In this document: piece after piece, positions 8,055 through 16,826 of the stretch
Layout: each line of letters opens with the position of its first letter
How positions within the stretch are numbered: the first letter of the stretch is position 1
NCBI RefSeq assembly: GCF_014280875.1
Contig: NZ_JACLAL010000002.1
Span: 620,001-684,000 of the forward strand
Source of the DNA: Paenirhizobium daejeonense
Lineage (GTDB): Bacteria > Pseudomonadota > Alphaproteobacteria > Rhizobiales > Rhizobiaceae
Length of the DNA: 64,000 nt
Reading direction: 5' to 3'
Notes under the pieces: model-generated
Told to the model about the DNA's origin: nothing
Seen by the model: only the letters and a program-made list of their open reading frames with translations
Database searches by the model: none
Program-made: the position numbers and the translations under genes

Positions 8055-9143
8055 TCAGGACTTCACATAATTCGCCGCGTTATGCTTTTCGAGCACTGCC
8101 TGGAAGCGGCGGGCGAAAGCTTCGTCGGCCAGCTTCTTGCGGCGCTGGATGTCCTGCGTTGAAAGCATGTTCTTCTCGTGCAGCTCGAGAAGATCGCCGA
8201 TATGGCGCTGGGCGGCGGAGCCGATGCCGGCCATGGTCTCTTCCGCGGCGGTGTCGACCTGGCTGCCGAGCGTGTTGATCTTGTGGGCCACATCCTGCTG
8301 GGCGGCGGTCTTCAACGAATCTTCCAGCGCCTTGTAGAGCACGATGCGCTGCTCGGTATCGATCGTCAGCTTGTTGATCAGCGTGTTCTGCGCGGCAATC
8401 TGGTTGTTGAGCGAATCGACGAAGGTCTGGAACATCGAGGTGTAGCGCTCGAGCGTCTGGCTTTCCGCCAGCAGTTCCTGCTCCTTGGCCTGCATCTGGT
8501 TGTATTCGGTGGCAAGCTTCGAGCGTTCGCCTTCCAACTCGGTGCGGGCCGACTGGTCCGTCGAGGCAGCGATCTTGTTCTCGATGTCGAGCAGCATCGG
8601 GTTGAGTTCCTCGATCCGCTTCTGAGTCGTTTCAAGGCTCGCTATCGTGCCCTTGCGGCGCTCGATCACCTGGATCAGGCTGGCCTCGGAACTCTTGTAC
8701 CGCTGGTCGAGCACGCCGCGCTGATCCTTCAGGATGCCGACGATGCTGTCGGACTTGGAAAGCAGTTCCTGCAGGTTTCCGGCGAGCGACATGTTGCGAA
8801 CGCGTTCGGTCCGCATGCGCTGCGCGCTCTGCTTGGAAAAGATGCCGATGAACTTTTCGTAGCCGGTATAGCTCTTCATGCTCTCGAATTCGGAGCCGAA
8901 GACATTGGTCGCATCCTCCAACCCGATGATCAGGTCGGCGATATTCGCCTCCATCACCTTCTGCTGGTTGATGACATCCTGGATACGGGCGTTCTCGATA
9001 TCGAAATTGACGTCGCCGAGCTTGGTTTCAGCCTTGGCGAACTGGTCGAGAACGACGCTGGACTGCTCCAGCTTGCCTTTCATATCGTTGACGATACCGC
9101 GGGTCTTTTCGATTTCGCTGTCGAAGGACTGTAGCGAGGCCAT
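8055..9143 (-). CDS. Long coiled-coil protein, first gene of the AAA operon
   Basis: 362 residues, almost entirely predicted helix with heptad-like spacing (about 5-55, 150-260, 300-355). Representative stretches are IEKTRGIVNDMKGKLEQSSV, IERRKGTIASLETTQKRIEE and GERSKLATEYNQMQAKEQEL. There is no signal peptide or membrane segment. The overall shape recalls TelA/toxic-anion-resistance proteins and other AAA-remodelled coiled coils, but I see no diagnostic signature and do not assign it to either. It opens the operon, so the promoter should lie in 9144-9240. Likely a filament or scaffold component on which the downstream ATPase works. Confidence 0.72.
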   Translation of the reverse strand: MASLQSFDSEIEKTRGIVNDMKGKLEQSSVVLDQFAKAETKLGDVNFDIENARIQDVINQQKVMEANIADLIIGLEDATNVFGSEFESMKSYTGYEKFIGIFSKQSAQRMRTERVRNMSLAGNLQELLSKSDSIVGILKDQRGVLDQRYKSSEASLIQVIERRKGTIASLETTQKRIEELNPMLLDIENKIAASTDQSARTELEGERSKLATEYNQMQAKEQELLAESQTLERYTSMFQTFVDSLNNQIAAQNTLINKLTIDTEQRIVLYKALEDSLKTAAQQDVAHKINTLGSQVDTAAEETMAGIGSAAQRHIGDLLELHEKNMLSTQDIQRRKKLADEAFARRFQAVLEKHNAANYVKS

Positions 9144-9242
9144 GCTGGTTCATCTCCCGAAATGAATAAATGAGCGGAAAAACCGCCGCTTTCTATCTGG
9201 CGAACTTATCTTATTTCTTTCATTTGAAAACCCGATAACGGC

Positions 9243-9270
9243 AAAAGCCGGACACTTGCCGCCCGGCTTT
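9243..9270 (-). terminator. Hairpin terminator after the pseudoazurin gene
   Basis: 8-bp stem AAAGCCGG / CCGGCTTT with an 11-base loop, read on the minus strand just after the pseudoazurin stop at 9297, and also upstream of the AAA operon, insulating the two. Confidence 0.6.
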
Positions 9271-9296
9271 CCGTGAAAAAACAAAGCCCGAAGAGA

Positions 9297-9749
9297 TCAG
9301 AGGCCGAGAGCGGCAATCTCTGCATCCAGCCGCTCGCGAGCCTTCTTCGGCAGCTTTCCGGTCTTGATGGCATCCAGATTGGCCGGCGCACCCTCACCGA
9401 CCACGACCAGCGCCACCATGCCCATTCCAACATGCGGCGTGCACTTCACGACGTAGGCGCCTTCCTTGTCGACCGTAACCTTGAAGGCCTCGTTCATCTT
9501 GCCTTTGGCGAGTTCGACGCCTTCCGGAACCATGTCCTTCATGTAGGCGGCGTCATGCCCTTTGTCGGTCGGAACGAAGGTGATGGTGTCACCGACGGCA
9601 GCCTTCACGGTAGCCGGTTCGAACACCATGGCATCGCCGTTGGAGCCCTTGTTCAGCATCTTCACTTCGATATCGGCGGCAAGGGCCGGAAAGGCGAAGA
9701 GACCGGCAACCGCCGCGGCGCCGACGAAACGAATGATCCTGTTCTGCAT
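9297..9749 (-). CDS. Pseudoazurin, periplasmic type 1 blue copper electron carrier
   Basis: 150 residues. Signal peptide about 1-25 ([20 protein letters not shown] then PALAA). The mature domain is a cupredoxin with the full type 1 copper set: His65 (DKGHD), Cys103, His106 and Met111 in [10 protein letters not shown]; the spacing is that of classical pseudoazurin (His40, Cys78, His81, Met86 of the mature protein). It carries electrons from the bc1 complex or cytochrome c to periplasmic reductases such as nitrite or nitrous oxide reductase. No such reductase is in the window, so its partner must be encoded elsewhere. It lies downstream of a cytochrome c gene in the same direction, with 161 bp between them. 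Confidence 0.95.
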   Translation of the reverse strand: MQNRIIRFVGAAAVAGLFAFPALAADIEVKMLNKGSNGDAMVFEPATVKAAVGDTITFVPTDKGHDAAYMKDMVPEGVELAKGKMNEAFKVTVDKEGAYVVKCTPHVGMGMVALVVVGEGAPANLDAIKTGKLPKKARERLDAEIAALGL

Positions 9750-9854
9750 GTGTCACTCCTGAGCAAAGAAACCGCACCTCGCGGGTTATCCGGATGCGTT
9801 TCTAGAGGAGCGAACAGCGGCCATCCTTGACTAGAATCAAATGCGGCAAGCCGA

Positions 9855-9885
9855 CGCATCCGGCCAGTACGGCCGGCCGGATGCG
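9855..9885 (-). terminator. Possible hairpin terminator after the cytochrome c gene
   Basis: 11-bp stem (cgcatccggcc / ggccggatgcg) with a 9-base loop, 25 bases after the cytochrome c stop on the minus strand. The following sequence is not strongly T-rich, so it may instead be a processing or mRNA-stability hairpin between the cytochrome and pseudoazurin genes. Confidence 0.45.
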
Positions 9886-9910
9886 GCTTTCATCAATTTC
9901 GGTTGCAGCT

Positions 9911-10297
9911 TCAGTTTCCGCCCGCTGCCGGATCCTTGAGATAGGCGATCACGTTGGCGATATCGTCAGGCTTCTTCAGGCCGGCAAAGGCCATCTTGGT
10001 GCCGGGGACAAGATCCTTCGGCTTCGGCAAATAGGCCGCGAGCTCCTCCTCGCTCCACACCTTACCCTGGCCGAAACTGGTCATGGCCGGAGAATATTTG
10101 TAGTCGGCAACGCTCGCCACCGGACGGCCGATGATACCCATCAGCGTCGGGCCGACCTTGTTCTTCGCCTCGGTCGCCGTGTGGCAGGCCATGCATTGCT
10201 TGAAGACCTTGGCGCCGGCGACCGGATCGCCATCGGCAAACGCCACACCCGCGGGAAGAACCATGGCCGCGGCCATGATCAGACAGTGAAGTTTCAT
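9911..10297 (-). CDS. Periplasmic class I cytochrome c (c550/c2 type)
   Basis: 128 residues from the ATG at 10297, chosen because GAGAGGAGA lies just upstream and a signal peptide follows directly (MKLHCLIMAAAMVLPAGVAF). Haem is bound at CMACH near residues 35-39 of the precursor, and the axial Met is in GTKMAFAG. A single haem and small size mark a soluble electron shuttle between the bc1 complex and terminal oxidases or periplasmic reductases. With pseudoazurin next to it, the pair looks like two interchangeable donors for the same acceptors. It is divergent from choX. Confidence 0.9.
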   Translation of the reverse strand: MKLHCLIMAAAMVLPAGVAFADGDPVAGAKVFKQCMACHTATEAKNKVGPTLMGIIGRPVASVADYKYSPAMTSFGQGKVWSEEELAAYLPKPKDLVPGTKMAFAGLKKPDDIANVIAYLKDPAAGGN

Positions 10298-10596
10298 GAT
10301 GTCTCCTCTCTCGAAAAACCGGCATCGGGCACCGGCGGCATGAGCCATTTGCGAGCCTACCCCTATCCGGGGACATTGACCACAGGACGCTTTGATGCAG
10401 CCCCCCCCAACGCGTCAAAACGCCCCCAGCAAAGAGTCGTTCCGGCTTGTGGGCAAGAGTTTTCAGCGGCCTGTCGTAAAAAAATCGCTGCGTCGCAAAC
10501 AGGGTGTGCGATCCGCCGCAAATGCACCGGGTGCGCTTGCTTTTGTGGGGTATTGAATGTTGACTTGGGAACATCAAAAAACATTGGGAGTCAAAA

Positions 10597-11553
10597 ATGA
10601 CGAAATTCAATTCCTATCGGCTGGCGCTTGCCGCCGCCGCATCCGTTTTTGTTCTGGGCCTTGCACCGGCCATGGCGGCGGAAGCCGAAAGCTGCAAGGC
10701 CGTGCGTTTCTCCGATGTCGGCTGGACCGACATCACCGCGACGACAGCGACGGCTACCGTTGTTCTCAAGGCTCTCGGTTACGAGCCGACCACCACCGTT
10801 CTTTCCGTTCCCGTCACCTACCAGTCCCTGAAGAACAAGGACATCGACGTCTTCCTCGGCAACTGGATGCCGACCCAGGAGAACGACGTTCGCCCCTTCC
10901 TCGACGACAAGTCGGTCGAATCCTTCGGCCCGAACCTCGAGGGCGCGAAGTACACGCTCGCCACCAACGCCAAGGGCGCTGAACTCGGCATCAAGGACTT
11001 CAAGGACATCGCCGCCCACAAGGACGAGCTGGAAGGCAAGATCTATGGCATCGAGCCGGGCAATGACGGCAACCGCCTGATCCTCGACATGATCGAGAAG
11101 GACACCTTCGGCCTCAAGGGCTTCGAAGTCGTCGAATCCTCCGAACAGGGCATGCTGGCCCAGGTCGCCCGCGCCGAAAAGGACGGCACTCCGGTCATTT
11201 TCCTCGGCTGGGAACCGCACCCGATGAACGCCAACTACAAGATGAGCTACCTGACCGGCGGCGACGACATCTTCGGGCCCAACTTCGGCGGCGCCACCGT
11301 CTTCACCAACATTCGCGCCGGCTACACGACGGAATGCCCGAACGTCGGCAAGTTCATCACCAACCTGAAGTTCTCGCTTCCCATGGAAAACGAAATCATG
11401 GGCAAGATCCTGAACGACGGCAAGGATCCGGAAGTGGCGGCAACCGAATGGCTGAAGGCTAACGGCTCGGCCGTCGAGCCCTGGCTTGCCGGCGTGACGA
11501 CCTTCGACGGTGGCGATGCCGCCGCTGCGGTCAAGAGCTCCCTCGGCCTCTGA
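10597..11553 (+). CDS. choX: Choline ABC transporter substrate-binding protein ChoX
   Basis: 318 residues with an N-terminal Sec signal (about 1-27, ending APAMAA). It matches the glycine-betaine/choline type II binding fold (OpuAC) and the rhizobial ChoX pattern, with the aromatic residues that form the quaternary-amine cage visible in DVGWTD, FLGNWMPTQ, IYGIEPGND and LGWEPHPM. It captures choline in the periplasm for the ChoW/ChoV importer; choline is both an osmoprotectant precursor and needed for phosphatidylcholine in rhizobia. It is first in choXWV and separated from choW by a strong hairpin, which may keep binding-protein levels above those of the membrane parts. Confidence 0.95.
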   Translation: MTKFNSYRLALAAAASVFVLGLAPAMAAEAESCKAVRFSDVGWTDITATTATATVVLKALGYEPTTTVLSVPVTYQSLKNKDIDVFLGNWMPTQENDVRPFLDDKSVESFGPNLEGAKYTLATNAKGAELGIKDFKDIAAHKDELEGKIYGIEPGNDGNRLILDMIEKDTFGLKGFEVVESSEQGMLAQVARAEKDGTPVIFLGWEPHPMNANYKMSYLTGGDDIFGPNFGGATVFTNIRAGYTTECPNVGKFITNLKFSLPMENEIMGKILNDGKDPEVAATEWLKANGSAVEPWLAGVTTFDGGDAAAAVKSSLGL

Positions 11554-11562
11554 TATCCGAAT

Positions 11563-11603
11563 GCACCGTGGTGGCGTATACTGGTCGACACCACGGTGCG
11601 TTT
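11563..11603 (+). terminator. Intercistronic hairpin between choX and choW
   Basis: Perfect 11-bp stem gcaccgtggtg / caccacggtgc with a 15-base loop, followed by GTTTT. It lies 10 bases after the choX stop and inside the operon, so it is best read as a partial terminator or 3'-end stabiliser that gives excess choX mRNA. Confidence 0.7.
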
Positions 11604-11645
11604 TGACAGTCGAATTTCCCGAAACTTGAGACGGATGGCAACGAC

Positions 11646-12509
11646 GTGATCTCGTTACCCGATTGGCTCGCCGATTCCAGCGGCAAACTGAACATCGGCC
11701 CCTGGGCCAAAACCGGCGTCGACTGGCTGACGAACAATGGTGAGTGGTTTTTCGACCTGCTCTCCTATTCGCTGGATCGCGTCATCAAGGCGCTTCTCTA
11801 TGTGCTGCAGGCACCGCCGCCGATTGCCGTCATCATCGCGATTGCCGCCCTTGCCTACTGGCTACGCCGGTCCATCGCAATTACCCTCTTCACCTTCGTC
11901 GGCCTGCTGCTCATCATGAACCAGGGCTATTTCAAGGAAACCATGGAGACGCTGGCACTGGTTCTTGCCGCGACGGCCGTCAGCATGCTGCTTGGAATAC
12001 CGCTCGGCATCGCCGCCGCCCGCCGCGCATGGGTCTATGCCGGCATGCGTCCTGTCCTTGACCTGATGCAGACCATCCCGACCTTCGTTTACCTGATCCC
12101 GGCGCTGATCCTCTTCGGCCTCGGCATGGTTCCGGGCCTGATCGCCACGGTCATCTTCGCTATCCCCGCCCCGATCCGCCTGACGCGGCTGGGCATCATC
12201 TCGACGCCTCCGGCGCTCGTCGAGGCCGCGATCGCCTTTGGCGCCACTCCGACGCAGGTGCTGCGCAAGGTCGAACTGCCCTTCGCCATGCCGCAAATCA
12301 TGGCCGGCCTCACCCAGACCATCATGCTGTCCCTGTCGATGGTGGTGATCGCCGCCCTCGTCGGTGCAAGCGGTCTCGGCGTACCCGTCGTTCGCGCCCT
12401 CAACACGGTGAACATCGCCAAAGGCTTCGAAGCCGGCCTCTGTATCGTCATCCTCGCGATCATCCTCGATCGCATGTTCCGCAGCTCCGAATCGGGAGAC
12501 GACGCATGA
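11646..12509 (+). CDS. choW: Choline ABC transporter permease ChoW (GTG start)
   Basis: 287 residues, starting with GTG at 11646. Several transmembrane helices of the BPD_transp_1 type, including one at about 58-76 (PPPIAVIIAIAALAYWL), one at about 95-120 and the later AGLTQTIMLSLSMVVIAALV. The EAA-like ATPase-coupling loop is recognisable as VEAAIAFGATPTQVLRKVEL. It forms the membrane channel for choline with ChoV. It overlaps choV by four bases (ATGA), so the two are translationally coupled. Confidence 0.93.
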   Translation: MISLPDWLADSSGKLNIGPWAKTGVDWLTNNGEWFFDLLSYSLDRVIKALLYVLQAPPPIAVIIAIAALAYWLRRSIAITLFTFVGLLLIMNQGYFKETMETLALVLAATAVSMLLGIPLGIAAARRAWVYAGMRPVLDLMQTIPTFVYLIPALILFGLGMVPGLIATVIFAIPAPIRLTRLGIISTPPALVEAAIAFGATPTQVLRKVELPFAMPQIMAGLTQTIMLSLSMVVIAALVGASGLGVPVVRALNTVNIAKGFEAGLCIVILAIILDRMFRSSESGDDA

Positions 12510-13555
12510 CCGACGCCGTCATTTTTGGAAACGTCGATATCGTCTTCGGCGACAATCCCGAGAAGGCGCTCGCGCTCGTAGACCAGGGCAAGACCCGCGA
12601 CGAGATCGGTGCCGAGACCGGCCTCGTGCTCGGCGTCGCCGGTGCGTCGCTCGCGGTCAAGGAAGGCGAAATTCTCGTGCTGATGGGCCTTTCCGGCTCG
12701 GGCAAGTCGACGCTGCTGCGTGCCGTAAATGGCCTTGCGCCCGTGGTGCGCGGCAATGTCAGCGTCAGAACTGCCAACGGCAACGTCGATCCTTATCGCG
12801 CCAGCCCGAAGGCCCTGCGCGACCTGCGCATGCACACGGTCTCCATGGTGTTCCAGCAGTTCGGCCTGCTGCCGTGGCGCACGGTTGCGGAAAACGTCGG
12901 CTTCGGCCTTGAGCTTGCAGGCGTTCCGGAAGCCGAGCGGGCGAAAACGGTGGCCGAGCAGCTCGCACTGGTGAACCTCACCAAGTGGGCGGACCGTAAG
13001 GTCAACGAGCTCTCGGGCGGCATGCAGCAGCGCGTCGGCCTCGCCCGCGCCTTTGCCACCGGCGCGCCTATCCTGCTGATGGACGAACCCTTCTCCGCGC
13101 TCGACCCGCTGATTCGTACCCGCCTGCAGGACGAGCTTCTGGAATTCCAGTCGCGGCTCAAGAAGACGATCCTGTTCGTCAGCCACGACCTGGACGAAGC
13201 TTTCCGCATCGGAAACCGCATCGCCATCATGGAGAGCGGCCGTATAATACAATGCGGAACGCCTCAGGAAATCGTACAGAATCCGGCAGACCAATACGTC
13301 GCGGACTTTGTCCAGAACATGAACCCGATCAACATGTTAACGGCCAAGGACATCATGGCCTCCGGTCTCCACACTCCCACCAGCCAGGGCACTGTTGCCG
13401 GCACCGCCAAGCCGGAAACCCCGCTGGTCGAGATCCTCGACGCGCTTTCCCGCCATCCGGGAACGATCGGCGTTGTTGACAATGGAGCCGTCATCGGCAC
13501 CATCTCCTCCCAGGATGTTGTCAACGGTCTGACTCGGCACCGCCGAAAGAGCTGA
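12506..13555 (+). CDS. choV: Choline ABC transporter ATP-binding protein ChoV
   Basis: 349 residues. ABC ATPase of the glycine-betaine/proline (ProV/OpuAA) type: Walker A GLSGSGKST, Q-loop FQQFGLLP, signature LSGGMQQR, Walker B ILLMDEPFSALD and switch His in FVSHDLDE. Residues after about 285 form a short CBS-like tail (VEILDALSRHPGTIGVVDNG) that in this family can sense ionic strength. It energises choline import with ChoW. A small GC hairpin without T-run (13566-13582) follows the gene. Confidence 0.95.
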   Translation: MTDAVIFGNVDIVFGDNPEKALALVDQGKTRDEIGAETGLVLGVAGASLAVKEGEILVLMGLSGSGKSTLLRAVNGLAPVVRGNVSVRTANGNVDPYRASPKALRDLRMHTVSMVFQQFGLLPWRTVAENVGFGLELAGVPEAERAKTVAEQLALVNLTKWADRKVNELSGGMQQRVGLARAFATGAPILLMDEPFSALDPLIRTRLQDELLEFQSRLKKTILFVSHDLDEAFRIGNRIAIMESGRIIQCGTPQEIVQNPADQYVADFVQNMNPINMLTAKDIMASGLHTPTSQGTVAGTAKPETPLVEILDALSRHPGTIGVVDNGAVIGTISSQDVVNGLTRHRRKS

Positions 13556-13598
13556 CCGGGGTCAAGGGGCGTAATGCGCCCCGAGGGAATGGGAATAC

Positions 13599-14348
13599 AT
13601 GTCGGACAAACCATCTGTCATTCGCGAAACGGATGACGAGGCGCGCGCCCTTGCGCGCCGACTTCTGCGTTCGGCGCGCTATGTCGCGCTTTCCGTTATA
13701 GATCCGGACAACGGCTTTCCGTCGGTAAGCCGGGTCCTGCTCGGAACGGACACGGACGGCTCTGCCATCATCCTGGTCTCAGGACTTTCGGCTCACACCA
13801 AGGCGCTCCTCGCCGATAGCAGGGTTTCCCTTCTGGCCGGAGAACCTGGCAAAGGCGACCCTCTTGCCTACCCACGCGTTACCGTCCAGTGCCTTTCGGA
13901 AACAGTCGAACACGGAAGCGCCGAGCACGCTCGCCTGCGCGCCCGCTTCATCGCGCGCCATCCGAAGGCGAAGCTCTATATCGACTTTCCCGATTTCCGT
14001 TTCTTCCGATTAGTGCCGCAGAACGCGAGCCTCAATGGCGGTTTCGGCAAGGCCTATCTTCTAACCGGGGGAGACTTCTTGATTCCCTTCGAAAAGGCCG
14101 GCGACCTCCCAGATCACGAAGACGTGATACTACAAGAATTAAGGGTCAACTTCCCCGAAGCGGCCAGCCTTATCGCAACAACCAGATGCGGCCAGAAGTC
14201 AGGAAAATGGGCTTTTTGTGGCGTGGACAGGGCAGGAATCGACCTTATTTGCGGCGATTTACTGGTTAGATACGAATTTGGGTGTCTAGTGGCCTCGATG
14301 TCTGAGCTGAATTCAGTCATATCTAATTCAGCATACCCGGTACCTTAA
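13599..14348 (+). CDS. HugZ-like pyridoxamine-phosphate-oxidase-fold protein (haem use family)
   Basis: 249 residues. The N-terminal part (about 15-150) has the split-barrel flavin/haem-binding fold of the HugZ/HutZ and PNPOx-like families (SARYVALSVIDPDNGFPSVS; SGLSAHTKALLADSRVSLLA; RFIARHPKAKLYIDFPDF). The C-terminal DUF2470-type domain (about 165-245) is recognisable only loosely. Members bind or degrade haem or act in iron homeostasis. It stands alone in the forward direction 43 bp after choV, with its own plausible ribosome site. Substrate not predictable from this sequence. Confidence 0.75.
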   Translation: MSDKPSVIRETDDEARALARRLLRSARYVALSVIDPDNGFPSVSRVLLGTDTDGSAIILVSGLSAHTKALLADSRVSLLAGEPGKGDPLAYPRVTVQCLSETVEHGSAEHARLRARFIARHPKAKLYIDFPDFRFFRLVPQNASLNGGFGKAYLLTGGDFLIPFEKAGDLPDHEDVILQELRVNFPEAASLIATTRCGQKSGKWAFCGVDRAGIDLICGDLLVRYEFGCLVASMSELNSVISNSAYPVP

Positions 14349-14463
14349 ATTTAGGCATATACAATTAGCCGCTTCTTGTTAGAGTTTGATCATAGCTAAA
14401 TTGAATGATTGCAAACGGTCGCCCTCTTCCCAAGGAGGGCTCCGACAAAGGAAAGTTGAAGTC

Positions 14464-14781
14464 ATGAAAACCAAAGCTTTGTCCGAACAGTCGATTGCTG
14501 CAGCCGGTCTTCTCTCCGCAATGGCCAACCCCAAAAGGCTGATGATTCTCTGCTCGCTCGTCGAAGGTGAAGTTCCTGTCGGCGTTCTTGCGACGCAGGT
14601 CGGCCTGAGTCAGTCGGCTCTGTCCCAGCACCTCTCCAAGCTCCGCGCCCAGAAGCTGGTGAAGACCCGCCGCGACGCGCAGACGATCTATTATTCCAGC
14701 ACCTCCGAGTCGGTTATCAAGATCCTCGAAACGCTGGAAGACATTTATTGCCAGACCAGCGCCAGCAAGACTGCGGCCTGA
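14464..14781 (+). CDS. nolR: ArsR-family winged-helix regulator, NolR homologue
   Basis: 105 residues from the ATG at 14464 (AAAGGA upstream). One winged helix domain; the recognition region VGLSQSALSQHLSKLRAQ and the wing TRRDAQTIYYSS are nearly identical to rhizobial NolR as I recall it, and LSAMANPKRLMIL matches the dimer helix. There are no metal-binding Cys pairs of the ArsR/SmtB type. NolR represses nodulation genes in symbionts and acts as a broader repressor in non-symbiotic Rhizobiaceae. Monocistronic, with a strong terminator behind it. Orthology rather than paralogy to NolR needs a tree. Confidence 0.85.
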   Translation: MKTKALSEQSIAAAGLLSAMANPKRLMILCSLVEGEVPVGVLATQVGLSQSALSQHLSKLRAQKLVKTRRDAQTIYYSSTSESVIKILETLEDIYCQTSASKTAA

Positions 14782-14879
14782 TGACAGCGCTGCCATGCCG
14801 GCGGCAATAACCTGCATGTCATCAAGACGGTCGGACTGTGGACACGTATCTTTGGCATAACCAGACCTGATCATTCCTG

Positions 14880-14912
14880 ACCGGCGGATCCGCGATCCGC
14901 CGGTTTCGTTTT
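14880..14912 (+). terminator. Terminator after the nolR-like gene
   Basis: Perfect 11-bp stem accggcggatc / gatccgccggt with a 3-base loop, then TTCGTTTT: a standard intrinsic terminator about 100 bp past the stop. Confidence 0.8.
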
Positions 14913-14953
14913 CCGGCGACCCGGGAGATCGTTCCTTACGAAGGGAAAAGAGA

Positions 14954-15478
14954 ATGGCGGTTCCAGCCACCAAGGATGAGCTTCTTCAGGCGATCGAGCG
15001 GGAATACGGCAAGCTGAAGCGTGAACTCGGCCAGACACCGTTTGCCCGCTGGCGGGAAAAAACCTTGGAAGGTCATGCGACGGGAACATGGATTAGCATT
15101 CACGATCTCATCGCCTATCTCGTCGGCTGGAACGAACTCGTCCTCAAGTGGCATGAACTCAAGGCGGCCGGCGAGCCGGTGGACTTTCCCGAAACGGGCT
15201 ACAAATGGAACGAACTCGGTCGCCTCGCGCAGAGTTTCTATCGTGATTGCGAGATGCTTGGAGAAAGGGAGCTGCTGGAAAGGCTCGATAGCGCGAAATC
15301 GCGAATCGTGGCGTTGATCGAACAGGGGGATGGCGACACCCTATATGGCAGGCCCTGGTACGAGAAGTGGACGCAGGGGCGAATGATCCAGTTCAATACC
15401 TCGTCACCCTATGCCAACGCCTGCGGCCGGCTGCGCAAATGGCGCAGGAACAATGTTGCCCTATCGGATAAGGCGTGA
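14954..15478 (+). CDS. ClbS/DfsB-family four-helix protein (DUF1706)
   Basis: 174 residues. The pattern MAVPATKDELLQAIEREYGK, then WISIHDLIAYLVGWNELVLKW and WKWNELGRLAQSFYRD-like helices, ending TSSPYANACGRLRKWRR, is that of the DUF1706/ClbS family, a DinB-like four-helix bundle. ClbS in E. coli is a cyclopropane hydrolase that protects against colibactin, but most members have no known substrate. No biosynthetic cluster is nearby, so a specific self-resistance role is not supported here. It appears monocistronic. Confidence 0.78.
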   Translation: MAVPATKDELLQAIEREYGKLKRELGQTPFARWREKTLEGHATGTWISIHDLIAYLVGWNELVLKWHELKAAGEPVDFPETGYKWNELGRLAQSFYRDCEMLGERELLERLDSAKSRIVALIEQGDGDTLYGRPWYEKWTQGRMIQFNTSSPYANACGRLRKWRRNNVALSDKA

Positions 15479-15603
15479 TCCGTACCGCGAACAAGACGCT
15501 CGACCTTTCTCCCTCTGCGTGTTTCCGCTAGGCTCCCGCAAAACAAAAAAGCCCCAGGGGAGTCTCGAAGGTTCGCCTTCGTAACATTCAAGGAGAAACG
15601 GAA

Positions 15604-16710
15604 ATGAAACTGAGACTGCTGGCGGGTTCCGCCATCGTTGCATTCATGGCGACCGCGCCTCTGGCGCACGCCGAAATCGTGATCGGCCTGATTGCGCCGC
15701 TGACTGGACCGGTCGCCGCTTATGGCGAGCAGGTCAAGAACGGTGCCCAGGTGGCCGTCGATGAGATCAACAAGAAGGGCGGCATTCTCGGCGAGACCGT
15801 CATTCTCAAGCTGGCCGACGATGGCGGCGAACCCAAGCAGGGCGTTTCCGCCGCCAACCAGCTCATCGGCGAAGGCATCCGCTTCGTCGTCGGTCCGGTC
15901 ACCTCCGGCGTTGCTATTCCGGCCTCCGACGTTTTTGCTGAAAACGGCGTACTGATGGTCACACCGACCGCGACCGCACCGGACCTGACCAATCGCGGCC
16001 TGACCAATGTGCTGCGCACCTGCGGCCGTGACGACCAGCAGGCCAACGTGGCTGCGAAATACGTTCTTGCCAACTTCAAGGACAAGAAGATCGCCATCAT
16101 CAACGACAAGGGCCAGTACGGCAAAGGCCTCGCCGACGCCTTCAAGGCAACCCTCAATGCCGGTGGTGTGACGGAAGTCTTCAACGACGCGCTCACGGCC
16201 GGAGACAAGGATTTCAGCGCGCTGACGACCCGCCTCAAGGCCGAAGGTGCCGAAGTCGTCTACTTCGGCGGTTATCATCCCGAAGGCGGCCTTCTGGCCC
16301 GCCAGCTTGCAGATCTGGGCATCAAGGCCCTGATCATCGGCGGCGACGGCCTGTCGAACAGTGAATACGCTTCCATCGGCGGCGATGCTGCGAACGGCAC
16401 GATCTTCACCAACGCCTCCGACGCTCTCAAGAACCCGGATTCCAAGGCGGCAGCCGACGCGCTCGCCGCGCGCAATATCCCGGCAGAAGCCTTCACGCTC
16501 AATGCCTATGCTGCCGTGGAAGTTCTGAAGGCCGGCATCGAGAAGGCCGGCAGCGCTGAGGATGCTGAAGCCGTCACCACCGCGCTGAAGTCGGGCGAGG
16601 CAATCCCGACCGCCATCGGCAAGGTCACCTACGGCGAAGCCGGCGATCTCACCTCGCAGGCCTTCTCCCTGTTCAAGTGGGATGCCGGCAAGATCGTTGC
16701 CGTGGAATAA
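15604..16710 (+). CDS. Branched-chain amino acid-type ABC substrate-binding protein (LivK/BraC family), orphan
   Basis: 368 residues with an excellent AAGGAG ribosome site and a Sec signal (about 1-23, ending LAHA). The mature part is a type I periplasmic binding protein of the Leu/Ile/Val family ([30 protein letters not shown] helix; [32 protein letters not shown]). No permease or ATPase gene is next to it, so it must dock with a transporter encoded elsewhere, as known for livK paralogues in rhizobia. Ligand could be Leu/Ile/Val or another amino acid. Confidence 0.88.
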   Translation: MKLRLLAGSAIVAFMATAPLAHAEIVIGLIAPLTGPVAAYGEQVKNGAQVAVDEINKKGGILGETVILKLADDGGEPKQGVSAANQLIGEGIRFVVGPVTSGVAIPASDVFAENGVLMVTPTATAPDLTNRGLTNVLRTCGRDDQQANVAAKYVLANFKDKKIAIINDKGQYGKGLADAFKATLNAGGVTEVFNDALTAGDKDFSALTTRLKAEGAEVVYFGGYHPEGGLLARQLADLGIKALIIGGDGLSNSEYASIGGDAANGTIFTNASDALKNPDSKAAADALAARNIPAEAFTLNAYAAVEVLKAGIEKAGSAEDAEAVTTALKSGEAIPTAIGKVTYGEAGDLTSQAFSLFKWDAGKIVAVE

Positions 16711-16742
16711 GCCACGTCTTGTGCAGAAGAAAATAATGGAAG

Positions 16743-16765
16743 CGGCCGGCAACGGCCGTTTTCTC
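16743..16765 (+). terminator. Probable terminator after the LivK-like gene
   Basis: Stem CGGCCG / CGGCCG with a GCAA loop followed by TTTTCT, 33 bases after the stop. The stem is short (6 bp) but ends in a T-tract. Confidence 0.5.
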
Positions 16766-16826
16766 GTTGAGGGACACAGCCTGACATCAGCCCGACACCA
16801 CCACCCGCCCTATCAGGCGCGATCCC

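Noticed and set aside
8055..9143. Assignment of the coiled-coil protein to the TelA tellurite/toxic-anion family
   Set aside because: Only overall coiled-coil shape agrees; no ter genes are nearby and no TelA signature was recognised.
9827..10600. Forward frame across the cytochrome c gene
   Set aside because: No start signal; it covers a gene with haem motif and signal peptide on the other strand.
12089..13294. Minus-strand frame of about 400 codons over choW-choV
   Set aside because: Shadow of choV, which has all ABC motifs; no ribosome site or family similarity.
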